The notes: a model not told the origin generated them from the sequence alone. Positions 27,836 to 36,531 are shown, counted from the stretch's first letter. The stretch is DNA of 64,000 nucleotides from Planctomycetota bacterium (GCA_963205385.1 CAUJKE010000115.1:25817-89816), one strand, 5' to 3'. A program made the numbers and translations.

Positions 27836-28594
27836 TCAGTTGGCCGGACGATCGGGCCACTTTGCACCAGCATCTATCCAGGCTCGCACGAGAGTAAGCT
27901 GTTCATTCGCCAGGCGATGCACGTCGGCTCTCGCCATGTCCTTTCTCTCGCCTGACAGAATCACGATCAACGGGCTATCCTTGCTGCTGCCCGGCACGAC
28001 CCATGGAGTTGTTCCCGCGAAGAAATCTTCCTTGCGATCCACACGAAATCCGCCAACCTGCTTGCTGGGGCCGTGACAGTGTAGGCACGACTTTTCAAAG
28101 ATCGGATAAACGTCGCTCCAAAAGGCTACCTGTTGATTGGACGCTGGTGCTGTCTCCGCAGAAGCGATTGGCCCTGTTTGATCCGCAGCGTACTCGGGAG
28201 GGCAGACTCCTGCGATTGATTCTGTAATCGGTTTCACGCTAGTTTGCGCCGCCCAGCCAAAAAGCGCTAAGACGGCTAAGAGTACCGATGCGGTCAACAG
28301 GCCGCTAATATAGGAGGACTTCGAAGGCGAGGTTGTTCTCCCGAGTCGGCGTTTTACCGTAACAACAATCCACTGCCAGTGCAGGCAAACATGCACAACA
28401 ACGAGCACGAGCAGGCCGAGACTGATCCAGAAATGAACGGCGCCCCATTGATGCCGAGTCAGCCCCCACAGACTCAACGCCTTGTTCGATCCTGGAGGCA
28501 ATGGAAAGCGAAGGATGTATCCGGTCGCAATCATCGCCACCATTAACACAGCGGCCAGCACGTCAACATGCAGGTTGTCGAGAATTCGTTTCAT
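27836..28594 (-). CDS. DUF4405-like membrane domain fused to a planctomycete cytochrome c domain
   Basis: The 252-residue product has three or four N-terminal membrane helices (HVDVLAAVLMVAMIATGYIL; GAVHFWISLGLLVLVVVHVC; SGLLTASVLLAVLALFGW) with conserved His residues that could bind haem b, in the DUF4405/cytochrome b561 style. The C-terminal half has a haem c motif, CLHCH, followed by VGGFRVDRKEDFF, typical of the PSCyt1 domain frequent in planctomycetes. It probably moves electrons across the membrane interface to a periplasmic partner. AAGGGAGG upstream fixes ATG 28594. A single CxxCH motif means one haem c. Confidence 0.8.
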   Translation of the reverse strand: MKRILDNLHVDVLAAVLMVAMIATGYILRFPLPPGSNKALSLWGLTRHQWGAVHFWISLGLLVLVVVHVCLHWQWIVVTVKRRLGRTTSPSKSSYISGLLTASVLLAVLALFGWAAQTSVKPITESIAGVCPPEYAADQTGPIASAETAPASNQQVAFWSDVYPIFEKSCLHCHGPSKQVGGFRVDRKEDFFAGTTPWVVPGSSKDSPLIVILSGERKDMARADVHRLANEQLTLVRAWIDAGAKWPDRPAN

Positions 28595-28768
28595 CCGTGA
28601 ACCTCCCTTCGGCGGAGGCATGCTTTATCAAATACATGTCATTGCTCTTTAATTTGCGAGCGGAAGACAAGAACCCATGTCATTGTACTCCTGCGGCCGC
28701 AGAAATTACAATCTTGCTCACAAACCATCGGCACGCTGGCGCAGGCGGAACCGTCAGAGACGCCGTCC

Positions 28769-28822
28769 CAGGGCTACCGTTTCGAAACGGCCAGCGGTCC
28801 CTCGGCCTCGCGGGTCGCCTGT
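28769..28822 (+). repeat. Dispersed repeat family A, copy 3 (diverged)
   Basis: Contains GGGCTACCGTTTCGAAACGG and CCAGCGGTCCCTCGGCCTCG, matching the 5' part of copy 1 with a few changes. It lies 70 bp upstream of the transglutaminase gene. Confidence 0.55.
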
Positions 28823-28890
28823 GCCACTTGGCGGCGGACCAGAGTAAGATAGAAGGCGAACCGCAATCCCATTGTTTTAGGACGGAGCCC

Positions 28891-30420
28891 ATGACGCGAA
28901 TTTTTCATAACCGCCCCTGGTGGATCGTCGGCGTACTTCTCATCGCAAACTTAGGTTGCCAGGAGACCACGGCCCCGGCGCAGCAACCGGGCACGGCGCA
29001 GGTGAGCGAGCGCGTCGCACCGCTGTCGCCGCGCGAGACGTGGGACGTCTATTTCATTGGGGATGCCAAGGTCGGCTATTCGCATACCAAGGTTGAAGCC
29101 CTCGCAAACGGCCAGGTGCAAACGACGAACTTCAGCGAAATGACGATGCAGCGGTTCGGCCAAACGATCACGCAGCAGGTCACGGTCTCCGCGGTCGAGT
29201 CCCAGGACGGGCAGCCGGTTAGCTTCTCCGCCGCGATGAAAGCAGGCCCCGCGGAAATGAAAACGACCGGCAAATGGGCCGCCGGCAAACTCACGCTCTC
29301 CTCCACGACGCTCGGCAAGGCCCAAACCAGCACCATCGACTGGCAGCGAGCCTACGGCGGCGTTTTCGCAGGCGAGCAAACGCTCGTCGCCCAGCCGATG
29401 AAGCCAGGCGAAAAACGCACGCTCCAGGCGCTCATCCCGATCATGAACACCATCGGCGAATTGCAGTTCACCGCGCACGACGTAGAACAGACAAAACTCC
29501 TCGAGGGCGCAGCGGACCTGCTCAAGATCGACTACGTCACGGTGATCTCGGGAACGAAGATCGACACCACGATTTGGGTTGATGAGCATGGGGAGATTCT
29601 CAAGTCGTACCTGCCGCAACTCAAACAGACCACCTATCGCACCACGCAGAAAGTCGCGCTGTCCAAGGAGGGCGCCGGCGCGTTCGATCTTGGCACCTCC
29701 ACGATTGTTAAAGTCAAACGCCAGCTTGATCGCCCGCACGCGACGAAGAAGATTGTCTACAAGGCGACGCTCCCCGACGGCGACATCAAAGATCTGTTCG
29801 TCTCCGGGCCAACGCAGCAAGTGAAAGTGCTCGACGAGCACACGGCCGAAGTCACCGTCACCGCCATCACGCCGGACGAGCCCAAGCAGCTAAGCACGCC
29901 GGAGGCGCCGCCGACCGACGACGACTTGAAGCCGAACAATCTGATTCAAAGCGACGACAAAACGGTCATCGCGCTCGCCAACTCGGTCGCTCAAGACGAG
30001 CAAGATCCTGGGAAAATCGCGCTCGCCTTGGAAGGACTGGTGCACCGCACCATAACCGCGAAGAATTTCACGCAAGCCTTCGCCACGGCGGCGGAAGTCG
30101 CGCAATCGAAGGAAGGGGACTGCACCGAACACGCCGTCCTGCTCGCAGCCCTCTTGAAAGCCCGCGGCATTCCCGCCCGCGGCGCGATGGGGCTGGTCTA
30201 CTATCCCAGCGGCGGCGGCTACGCGTATCACATGTGGACGGAAGCCTGGATCAAGGACCGCTGGATCCCACTGGACGCCACCCTCGGTCGCGGCGGCATC
30301 GGCGCGGCGCATTTAAAACTCGCTCATTCGAATTTGAAAGGGGCGGATGCGTATAGCGCCTTCCTCCCGGTCTTCCGCGTGCTGGGGCAGTTGAAGTTGG
30401 AAGTGGTGGAGGTGGAGTAG
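28891..30420 (+). CDS. Transglutaminase-like lipoprotein
   Basis: The 509-residue product starts with a lipoprotein signal (IVGVLLIANLGCQ; acylated Cys23) and so is probably anchored to a membrane outside the cytoplasm. The C-terminal third has the transglutaminase-like catalytic core in order: Cys in EGDCTEHAVLLAALLKARG, His in YAYHMWTEAW and Asp in WIPLDATLG. The N-terminal 350 residues are beta-rich and of unknown function. Such proteins usually act as cysteine peptidases or amidases. GGACGGAG lies upstream of ATG 28891. Confidence 0.85.
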   Translation: MTRIFHNRPWWIVGVLLIANLGCQETTAPAQQPGTAQVSERVAPLSPRETWDVYFIGDAKVGYSHTKVEALANGQVQTTNFSEMTMQRFGQTITQQVTVSAVESQDGQPVSFSAAMKAGPAEMKTTGKWAAGKLTLSSTTLGKAQTSTIDWQRAYGGVFAGEQTLVAQPMKPGEKRTLQALIPIMNTIGELQFTAHDVEQTKLLEGAADLLKIDYVTVISGTKIDTTIWVDEHGEILKSYLPQLKQTTYRTTQKVALSKEGAGAFDLGTSTIVKVKRQLDRPHATKKIVYKATLPDGDIKDLFVSGPTQQVKVLDEHTAEVTVTAITPDEPKQLSTPEAPPTDDDLKPNNLIQSDDKTVIALANSVAQDEQDPGKIALALEGLVHRTITAKNFTQAFATAAEVAQSKEGDCTEHAVLLAALLKARGIPARGAMGLVYYPSGGGYAYHMWTEAWIKDRWIPLDATLGRGGIGAAHLKLAHSNLKGADAYSAFLPVFRVLGQLKLEVVEVE

Positions 30421-30531
30421 TTGCAAGATTTTGCCGGGGTGGCGCGGGCGATTCTGTCGCAGGTGGCCAGGAGCTTGCCGGAGTGCTGCCCAAACGAGTT
30501 CGCCTGTGCACTCTGCCGTTGTGATACCCCA

Positions 30532-31008
30532 ATGCCTGGTATAAATCCGTATGAATCCCCGAATTCAGTCGGCCCGCAGCCGTTAGCAAAGTCGTCCCAC
30601 TGTGTCTATAGACTTGTCTTTAGACTTGCACGAACTGCCTCACTCGCCGCTATTGGCTATTGTGTATATTTTGCAGGTATCTATGTTGCTGCGCATGTTG
30701 AACCATCTGTTTCCCTGTCGGAAGTCAGCTGGACGGGGGGCGGCGTTGTCGCCTTTGCTTTTGCATCGTCGGAAATCTTCTACCTTGAAGCGTGCAGACT
30801 TAATACTTCTTTCATTCGACGGTTGATTGTGTCTTGCGCGTTAACCATTTTTAGTCTTGTGGCCGCTGATCCGCTCTGCACGCTGGTTGGCATAGAACTG
30901 CGGCGAAACCGCTCCCCATTGGTTTTGCCCCGGTTTGGAATTGGCCTGCCTGTCTTTGCCATGGCGGCGCTGCTTGCGCGTCGATGGTTGAGCAGGGGAA
31001 GGGCATGA
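30532..31008 (+). CDS. Small membrane protein with planctomycete xNPYxSP N-terminus
   Basis: The 158-residue product starts MPGINPYESP, the short N-terminal motif found on many planctomycete membrane proteins, followed by about four hydrophobic segments (residues about 25-45, 58-78, 95-115 and 130-150). No catalytic residues are apparent. It begins 111 bp after the transglutaminase gene. The function is unknown; the motif is useful mainly as a taxonomic marker. Confidence 0.7.
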   Translation: MPGINPYESPNSVGPQPLAKSSHCVYRLVFRLARTASLAAIGYCVYFAGIYVAAHVEPSVSLSEVSWTGGGVVAFAFASSEIFYLEACRLNTSFIRRLIVSCALTIFSLVAADPLCTLVGIELRRNRSPLVLPRFGIGLPVFAMAALLARRWLSRGRA

Positions 31009-31030
31009 GTCGTTTGCGATAGCATGGCCC

Positions 31031-31076
31031 CAAACGGCCACAGCACTCCCTGGCCTTGCGAGTCGAACATGACATC
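31031..31076 (+). repeat. Dispersed repeat family A, copy 4
   Basis: Contains CCTTGCGAGTCGAACATGAC as in copy 1, then diverges. It is followed 65 bp later by family B copy 1, so the two repeat families meet here. Confidence 0.55.
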
Positions 31077-31140
31077 TTGAGCGACCCCAGCGAGCGCCTA
31101 CCAGTAGGTTTTCCACAAGGAGTGACATGAACTTCGGCCC

Positions 31141-31335
31141 GACATCGTCGATCCTGCAAGCAACGTACTTGCGAAGTGCTGACTTCGACTCGTGAATCAG
31201 GACTGCTGCACTCATGGTGATCGTTTAGAATGAAAGCCGCGTTCACTCGCCCATCCGCACTGGCAAGCCAGCGGCAGCCCGCGGTAAGCTCGACTGTGCC
31301 GCCTTGCCGAGGTGTTGTTCTCGGGCTTTCCGGGA
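31141..31335 (+). repeat. Multi-stem repeat family B, copy 1, upstream of fabI
   Basis: The element contains a perfect stem-loop CGAAGT-GCTG-ACTTCG, an inverted pair around TTTAGAATGAAAGC (GTGATCG / CGTTCAC, imperfect here) and a TGGCAAGCCA hairpin. The same blocks in the same order occur at 35991-36205, and the later blocks at 33697-33785. The rest of the interval 31009-31395 has no gene. It ends 60 bp before the fabI start. Confidence 0.7.
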
Positions 31336-31395
31336 CGATCGGTGGGACGTGACATAGACCGTTCAACTGGACCAAATCAAAGGCGGCGAAATACG

Positions 31396-32169
31396 ATGGC
31401 AAATCTGACGAACTTGAATGGAAAGAAAGGTCTCGTGGCGGGCATCGCCAACGAGCACAGTATTGCCTACGGTTGTGCGAAAGCTTTTCATGACGCGGGG
31501 GCGGACCTCGCCATCACGTACCTCAACGAGAAGGCCGAACCGTTCGTTCGGCCGCTGGCCGAGGGACTCGATAGCCCGATTATCGTACCATGCGACCTGC
31601 GAGTTGCAGGTCAACTCGAGGCGGTGTACCAGCGTATCTCGGACCAATGGGGCGAATTAGATTTCGTTCTGCATTCGATCGCTTTTGCCCCGCGTGAAGA
31701 TCTGATCAGACGAGTCGTCGATTGCTCCGAAGACGGCTTTTTGCTTGCCATGCGGCTGTCCTGCCACTCGTTTATGCGGATGGTCCAGCTAGCTGAGCCT
31801 CTGATGCCTAACGGCGGCTCGCTGCTAACGGTAACGTTCTACGGTTCAGAAAAAGTCGTGGCCGACTACAACTTGATGGGTCCGGTCAAAGCTGCCTTGG
31901 AGTGCGCTGTTCGCTACATGGCGGCGGAACTTGGTCCGCAAGGAATTCGGGTCAATTGCATTTCGCCAGGACCCATCAAGACGCGGGCCGCGTCCGGCAT
32001 CAGCCGATTTGACGAGCTGCTTGAGAAGTCGGCTAGTCGCGCCCCGAAACGTCAATTGGCTACGATCGAGGAGGTCGGCGCCACGGCCGCGTTTCTGGTG
32101 GGAGATGGCGCCCGCTCGATCACCGGAGGCGTCCACTATGTGGACGGAGGCTACAACATCATTGGCTGA
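31396..32169 (+). CDS. fabI: Enoyl-ACP reductase, FabI type
   Basis: The 257-residue short-chain dehydrogenase fits FabI: NAD binding at GLVAGIANEHSIAYG, the Tyr149 of VTFYGSE, and the catalytic pair Tyr158 and Lys165 with the 6-residue spacing typical of FabI (YNLMGPVK). It reduces trans-2-enoyl-ACP in fatty acid elongation. It is followed 39 nt later by a MaoC-Pta fusion gene, and the two probably form an operon. Codon use is slightly less GC-biased than in the housekeeping genes. Since a GC-rich planctomycete may have another enoyl-ACP reductase elsewhere, this copy may be an acquired one. Confidence 0.88.
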   Translation: MANLTNLNGKKGLVAGIANEHSIAYGCAKAFHDAGADLAITYLNEKAEPFVRPLAEGLDSPIIVPCDLRVAGQLEAVYQRISDQWGELDFVLHSIAFAPREDLIRRVVDCSEDGFLLAMRLSCHSFMRMVQLAEPLMPNGGSLLTVTFYGSEKVVADYNLMGPVKAALECAVRYMAAELGPQGIRVNCISPGPIKTRAASGISRFDELLEKSASRAPKRQLATIEEVGATAAFLVGDGARSITGGVHYVDGGYNIIG

Positions 32170-32208
32170 TCGTGGTGCAAACCGTCGCCGCGATTAGGAG
32201 TGAGTTCC

Positions 32209-33636
32209 ATGGACTACATCGAAAACCGGACCTTCAACGAAATCTCTATCGGCGACGTGGCGAGCTTGACTCGTGTGCTGACCAGGGATGACATCTTGCT
32301 GTTTGCCGCCGTGTCTGGCGACGTAAACCCCGCCCACGTTGACGAAGAATTCGCGCGCAGTGATATCTTTCAAAAGATCATCGCACATGGCATGTGGGGC
32401 GCCTCGCTGATTTCGACGGTCCTTGGTACCGTGTTGCCAGGTCCTGGCGCCATCTACGTCGGCCAGACGCTGCAGTTTCGCCGGCCGGTCGCGGTCGGAG
32501 ACACAATCACTGTTACCGTCAAAGCACAGGAAAAACACGCGGACAAGCGACGCGTGATATTCGACTGCCAATGCACGAACCAGGCCGGCGAGGTCGTCAT
32601 CGCGGGGACGGCCGAAGTGATCGCCCCGGCGGAGAAGGTTAAACGACCGAAGATGATGCTCCCCGAAGTGCAGGTTCATGATCAGTATGCCCGCTATCGT
32701 GAACTAATGCGACTTGTGGAGGGATTGCCGCCTATTCGGACGGCGGTCGTGCATCCGGCCGACGATCTTTCCGTTGTTGCCGCCCTAGAAGCCGCAAAGC
32801 TCGGACTAATCGACCCTGTCTTGGTCGGCCCAGAGGCGAGAATTCGCGCGGTTGCGAAGGCCAACGGTCGCGAAATCGACCGTTACACCATCGTTCCCAC
32901 GCGACACAGTCATGAGGCGGCGGAGCGCGCCGTGGCCATGGCCCGTGCAGCCGAAGTCGATGCGCTAATGAAGGGCAGCCTGGCGACTGAGGAGCTAATG
33001 GCGGCGGTCCGCGCGGCAGACACGGGTCTCCGCACGGAGCGGCAGTTGAGCCATGCCTTCGCGCTCGACGTGCCCCACTTTCCTCGCCCGCTTTTTTTGA
33101 CGGATGCGGTCGTCAACGTGAACCCGACGTTGCTCGATAAGCGCGACATCATTCAGAACAGCGTTGAGTTATTGCACGCGCTGGGACAGGATCTTCCGAA
33201 GGTTGCTATCCTGGCCGCGTACGAACGAGTCGAACCGCACGTACGCTCCACGATAGAAGCGGCGGCGCTCTGCAAAATGGCCGATCGCGGCCAAATTACC
33301 GGCGCCGTTCTCGACGGACCACTGGCGTTCGACACCGCCACGTCCGCGGTTGCCGCCCAGGAGAATGCGGTTGAATCGCCCGTCGCCGGCGCGGCGGACA
33401 TCGTGCTAGTGCCAGCTCTAGTGGTCGGTCAGATGCTCGTACAACAGTTGGAAACGTTGGCTGGCGTGCGGGCCGCGGGTCTTGTTCTGGGTGCGCGCGT
33501 TCCCATCGTGCTTTCGGGACCAGGCGACACGGAGGGTACGTTGACCGCGTCGTGCGCCCTCGCGGTACTTTTGGCACACGCACAAAAGCGGCGTGCAACC
33601 ATCGAGAAGCCGGTGCGCGCGGTACCGTCCCCCTAG
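32209..33636 (+). CDS. Bifunctional MaoC-type enoyl-CoA hydratase / phosphate acyltransferase
   Basis: The 475-residue product joins two domains. Residues about 10-140 are a MaoC-like hot-dog hydratase with the hydratase-2 motif SGDVNPAHVDEEFA. Residues about 165-465 are a phosphate acetyl/butyryl transferase domain (for example LKGS-like ALMKGSLATEELM and a LVPALVVGQMLVQQLE segment). Such fusions are annotated as enoyl-CoA hydratase/phosphate acetyltransferase and often sit with an acetate kinase gene and a FabI gene. Here fabI is upstream but no acetate kinase gene follows. AGGAG 8 nt upstream supports ATG 32209 over the GTG at 32200. Confidence 0.87.
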   Translation: MDYIENRTFNEISIGDVASLTRVLTRDDILLFAAVSGDVNPAHVDEEFARSDIFQKIIAHGMWGASLISTVLGTVLPGPGAIYVGQTLQFRRPVAVGDTITVTVKAQEKHADKRRVIFDCQCTNQAGEVVIAGTAEVIAPAEKVKRPKMMLPEVQVHDQYARYRELMRLVEGLPPIRTAVVHPADDLSVVAALEAAKLGLIDPVLVGPEARIRAVAKANGREIDRYTIVPTRHSHEAAERAVAMARAAEVDALMKGSLATEELMAAVRAADTGLRTERQLSHAFALDVPHFPRPLFLTDAVVNVNPTLLDKRDIIQNSVELLHALGQDLPKVAILAAYERVEPHVRSTIEAAALCKMADRGQITGAVLDGPLAFDTATSAVAAQENAVESPVAGAADIVLVPALVVGQMLVQQLETLAGVRAAGLVLGARVPIVLSGPGDTEGTLTASCALAVLLAHAQKRRATIEKPVRAVPSP

Positions 33637-33696
33637 CACCACATGAAATCGCGAGTGAAGCGTGAAATCACATGGGTATTCGTCAAGGTGAAACAG

Positions 33697-33785
33697 TCAG
33701 TGAACGTCTAGAATAAAAGCCACGTTCGCTCGTCCACCCGCACTGGCTAGTCAGTGGCCCCTGTCGGTAAGCGTGACTATGCGAC
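33697..33785 (+). repeat. Multi-stem repeat family B, copy 2 (5' truncated)
   Basis: Carries the GTGAACGTCTAGAATAAAAG block and an ACTGGCTAGTCAGT hairpin, as in copies 1 and 3, but lacks the CGAAGT stem-loop block. It ends 45 bp upstream of the first HEAT-like gene. Confidence 0.65.
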
Positions 33786-33830
33786 TCCGCCGCTCCACGA
33801 GTTGATTCGATTCGCGAATGGGAGAAACTG

Positions 33831-34898
33831 ATGCACGCGAACCTCATGTTTCCACTTTTCCTCGTGTTATTGTTTACCGTTAACTCCTTGGCGGGTGAAC
33901 AGGTTAAAGAAAGCGAATCGCTCGAAAACAGGCCACTGATTCTTGAGATGCACGCATGGCGGATTAAAGACGGCAAGCTACATCGCATGGATGCGGAGGT
34001 GCAATTGCCGCGCGAAACGGTCGGCTTGGCGTTGGATCGCCGTCGGGCAGGTGGGCGCAATGGATTGATTCAATTCAGCACGCGACAAGGGGACGTCTTG
34101 TGGCGCAATTCGGTTCATGTGCGTGAGATTCAACGAGACCGGGTGGACATCAAATTTGAGACGTGCATTTCCGAAGGAGATTTTCGGCTTCAAGGAAGAT
34201 TCGAGGCCACACCGTCTCCAACCGATAAGGCCGTGGAAAATGTCAACAAGAAACAACGTTACGGTTATCAGGCCGTGCCGTTGGATAAGTGTGTGACAAG
34301 GACGGCGGGCGGTGGTTGGCGTCTGGGCGCAGACCTGGAGTGGGTGCGAGATGACGGATGGTTCGACGCGCGCATGGAGATGAAAGATGCTCCGCTCGCA
34401 TTACTCATTTGGGTGCGCACCGAACAGGATCCCCTGCCGGACATCATCAGAGCTTTAGAACGCAAGAATTCATCCTTCTTTCCCGCTGCGATAGCGGCAG
34501 GTTGGCGCAGCGCGGACGCGGATCCTGCGGTTCCATTTCTCATCGATGCGTTAAACGACGATGGCACTACAGAACGTCGCTTGGAGAATGCCAGAGAGGA
34601 CAAGACGGGTTGGCGGCCCCGCGCGGCGGCGGCGGAAGCGTTGGGACGGATTGGGCCCGTGGCCAAGGAGGCGGTGCCGCGGTTGACCGAGCTATTGAAA
34701 GACGAATTCGAAGGCGTGCGCTATCAAGCCGCCATCGCGCTCGGCGAGATTCGGCATCCCGACCCAGAGGCGATCGCGGCGCTGGAAGCGTTGGCCAAAT
34801 CAACCAACGACGTTCGCCTGCGCGAGTTCGCAGAGGACTCGCTCTGCCAACTGCAACGCGCCGCGCGCAAGGAAGCCAAAAAGTCTGCAGCGCCATAG
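33831..34898 (+). CDS. Secreted protein with C-terminal HEAT-like repeats, paralogue 1
   Basis: The 355-residue product has a signal peptide (FPLFLVLLFTVNSLAG) and a beta-rich N-terminal domain (EMHAWRIKDGKLHRMD, ISEGDFRLQG) that may bind a partner. The C-terminal 100 residues hold two HEAT-like helical repeats (AAEALGRIGPVAKEAVPRL and AAIALGEIRHPDPEAIAALE). The tandem neighbour at 34979 is a paralogue with the same layout. The 3' part of the two genes (34608-34898 and 35693-35983) is almost identical at the DNA level while the rest has diverged. Function is unknown; HEAT repeats point to protein binding. Confidence 0.8.
   Translation: MHANLMFPLFLVLLFTVNSLAGEQVKESESLENRPLILEMHAWRIKDGKLHRMDAEVQLPRETVGLALDRRRAGGRNGLIQFSTRQGDVLWRNSVHVREIQRDRVDIKFETCISEGDFRLQGRFEATPSPTDKAVENVNKKQRYGYQAVPLDKCVTRTAGGGWRLGADLEWVRDDGWFDARMEMKDAPLALLIWVRTEQDPLPDIIRALERKNSSFFPAAIAAGWRSADADPAVPFLIDALNDDGTTERRLENAREDKTGWRPRAAAAEALGRIGPVAKEAVPRLTELLKDEFEGVRYQAAIALGEIRHPDPEAIAALEALAKSTNDVRLREFAEDSLCQLQRAARKEAKKSAAP
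34608..34898 (+). repeat. HEAT-module direct repeat, copy 1
   Basis: Matches 35693-35983 over about 290 bp with roughly ten mismatches by eye; the flanking sequence upstream in both genes is clearly diverged. Confidence 0.8.
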
Positions 34899-34978
34899 GT
34901 AGGCGGGGTATAGTTCATCGACGGAAACTTCAAGCTCGTCATCGAGCGCTAACTAAACTGAGTCGCAAGGAGATTACC

Positions 34979-35983
34979 ATGAAGTCCATCGTTATCCTTC
35001 CGCTGGTTTTGGGATTGGTATTTGGCGCTAGGGCGCAGGGCGATGAAACAGTGCCTGCGAAAGAGACACCGGAGTACAGGCCGATCTTTGTCGAAATACA
35101 CGCGTGGCGGATTAAGGATGGGAAGTTATATCGGATGGATACGGACCTCGAATTGCCCCGTGAAATTGTTGAACTCGCTGCGGCGAAGAAGCTACCAGAG
35201 ACGCGTGGACGTTTTCGTTTCAGCACTCGGCAGGATGGTGTCTTGTGGCACAACTCCGTACAAGTGAGAAGTATTGATCATGACCGCGCGGATATCAGAA
35301 CCGAAACGAGCATTTCGGAAGGTGACTTTCGCGTCCAAGGGGCGCACGAATCCGTGATCAGCTCAGAACTCGACAGAGTCGCGGCCAACCATTCGACTAG
35401 CTGGCCATTGGTTGGAGGATTCCAGTGGTTTCGCTATTTTAGCGGGTTTGACAGACGAATGCAAATGGAGGAAGACTTGCTCAGAGTTTACACATGGGTT
35501 CGGCTGGAACAGGATCCGATGCCAGAACTCATCAAAATATTCGAGCGCAAAGATTCCTTGTTTTTTTCGGCCGCGCTGTGCGCAGGGTGGCGCAGCGCGG
35601 ATGCCGAGGCGGCAGTTCCTTTTCTCGTCGACGCATTGAGTGCTGATGGTTCGACGCGGCGCCGAGTGCGCGATCGGCCAGGCGACAACACCGGTTGGCG
35701 CGCCCGCGCGGCGGCGGCGGAAGCGTTGGGACGGATTGGGCCCGTGGCCAAGGAGGCGGTGCCGCGGTTGACCGAGCTGTTGAATGATGAATTCGAAGGC
35801 GTGCGCTATCAAGCCGCCATCGCGCTCGGCGAGATTCGGCATCCCGATCCAGAGGCGATCGCGGCGCTGGAAGCGTTGGCCAAATCAACCAACGACGTTC
35901 GCCTGCGCGAGTTCGCAGAGGACTCGCTCTGCCACCTGCAACGCGCCGCGCGGAAGGAAGCCAAAAAGTCTCCGGCGCCATAG
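34979..35983 (+). CDS. Secreted protein with C-terminal HEAT-like repeats, paralogue 2
   Basis: The 334-residue product mirrors its upstream neighbour: signal peptide (SIVILPLVLGLVFGARAQ), the IHAWRIKDGKLYRMD beta domain, a middle segment with FERKDSLFFSAALCAGWRSAD, and the same two HEAT-like repeats. AAGGAG lies 7 nt upstream of ATG 34979. The nearly identical 3' module against a diverged 5' part indicates gene conversion or a recent module exchange. Compared with paralogue 1 it lacks about 20 residues in the middle. Confidence 0.8.
   Translation: MKSIVILPLVLGLVFGARAQGDETVPAKETPEYRPIFVEIHAWRIKDGKLYRMDTDLELPREIVELAAAKKLPETRGRFRFSTRQDGVLWHNSVQVRSIDHDRADIRTETSISEGDFRVQGAHESVISSELDRVAANHSTSWPLVGGFQWFRYFSGFDRRMQMEEDLLRVYTWVRLEQDPMPELIKIFERKDSLFFSAALCAGWRSADAEAAVPFLVDALSADGSTRRRVRDRPGDNTGWRARAAAAEALGRIGPVAKEAVPRLTELLNDEFEGVRYQAAIALGEIRHPDPEAIAALEALAKSTNDVRLREFAEDSLCHLQRAARKEAKKSPAP
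35693..35983 (+). repeat. HEAT-module direct repeat, copy 2
   Basis: The counterpart of 34608-34898, at an offset of 1085 bp. The similarity continues a few bases past both stop codons (ATAGGTA). Confidence 0.8.
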
Positions 35984-35990
35984 GTAAGCG

Positions 35991-36205
35991 GCGATATCGT
36001 CGATCTCCAAAGCAACGGACTTGCGAAGTGCTGACTTCGACTCGTGAATCAGGGCGGCCGCACGCGCGGTGAACGTCTATGATGATAGCCGCGTTCACTC
36101 GCAACTCTACACTGGCCAGCCAGTGGCAAGCCGTCGGCAAGCCTGAGTGCGCCACGCCGGCGCGCCCTGGTGTTGGCGGATCGGGGCTTTTTCAGGGAGC
36201 GGGGG
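35991..36205 (+). repeat. Multi-stem repeat family B, copy 3
   Basis: The most complete copy: CGAAGT-GCTG-ACTTCG stem-loop, GTGAACG/CGTTCAC inverted pair around TCTATGATGATAGC, then the ACTGGCCAGCCAGT hairpin, ending near GGATCGGGGCTTTTTC. Copy 1 is at 31141-31335 and a truncated copy 2 at 33697-33785. Confidence 0.7.
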
Positions 36206-36502
36206 GCGGCGGGCGGCGCGAAATGGCGGCAAGCGGCGAAGCTTGTGGCTGAGGAAGGCGGGAAGTTTTTCTTGAACCGAGAGTGGCCGGGGTGTGTCTG
36301 GGGTGATGGCGTTGGGGGCGGAGCGGTGGGAGAATTTCGCTAGCGGACGCGCGGGGCGGCGAGCGCGGGGGGAACTTTTATCGCTGAAAGAAGTGCGTGC
36401 GAGAGCGGTAGTTAAGGGATGGGGCGGCGTTCGCCGGAGTTTGGGAAGGGGGCGGCGTGGGGCGTCCGAAGCCTGGCGACTGCTCCGCCTGCGAGGCACT
36501 GA

Positions 36503-36531
36503 TTGCCAGGCCCCCGCGAATTGCGTAGTAT
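36503..36531 (+). promoter_or_regulatory. Possible promoter for the ubiquitin-like operon
   Basis: TTGCCA (36503-36508), a 17-bp spacer and TAGTAT (36526-36531). It would give a leader of about 190 nt that contains the palindrome and 17-mers at 36614-36681. The match is fair, in a background where chance matches are expected. Confidence 0.35.
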
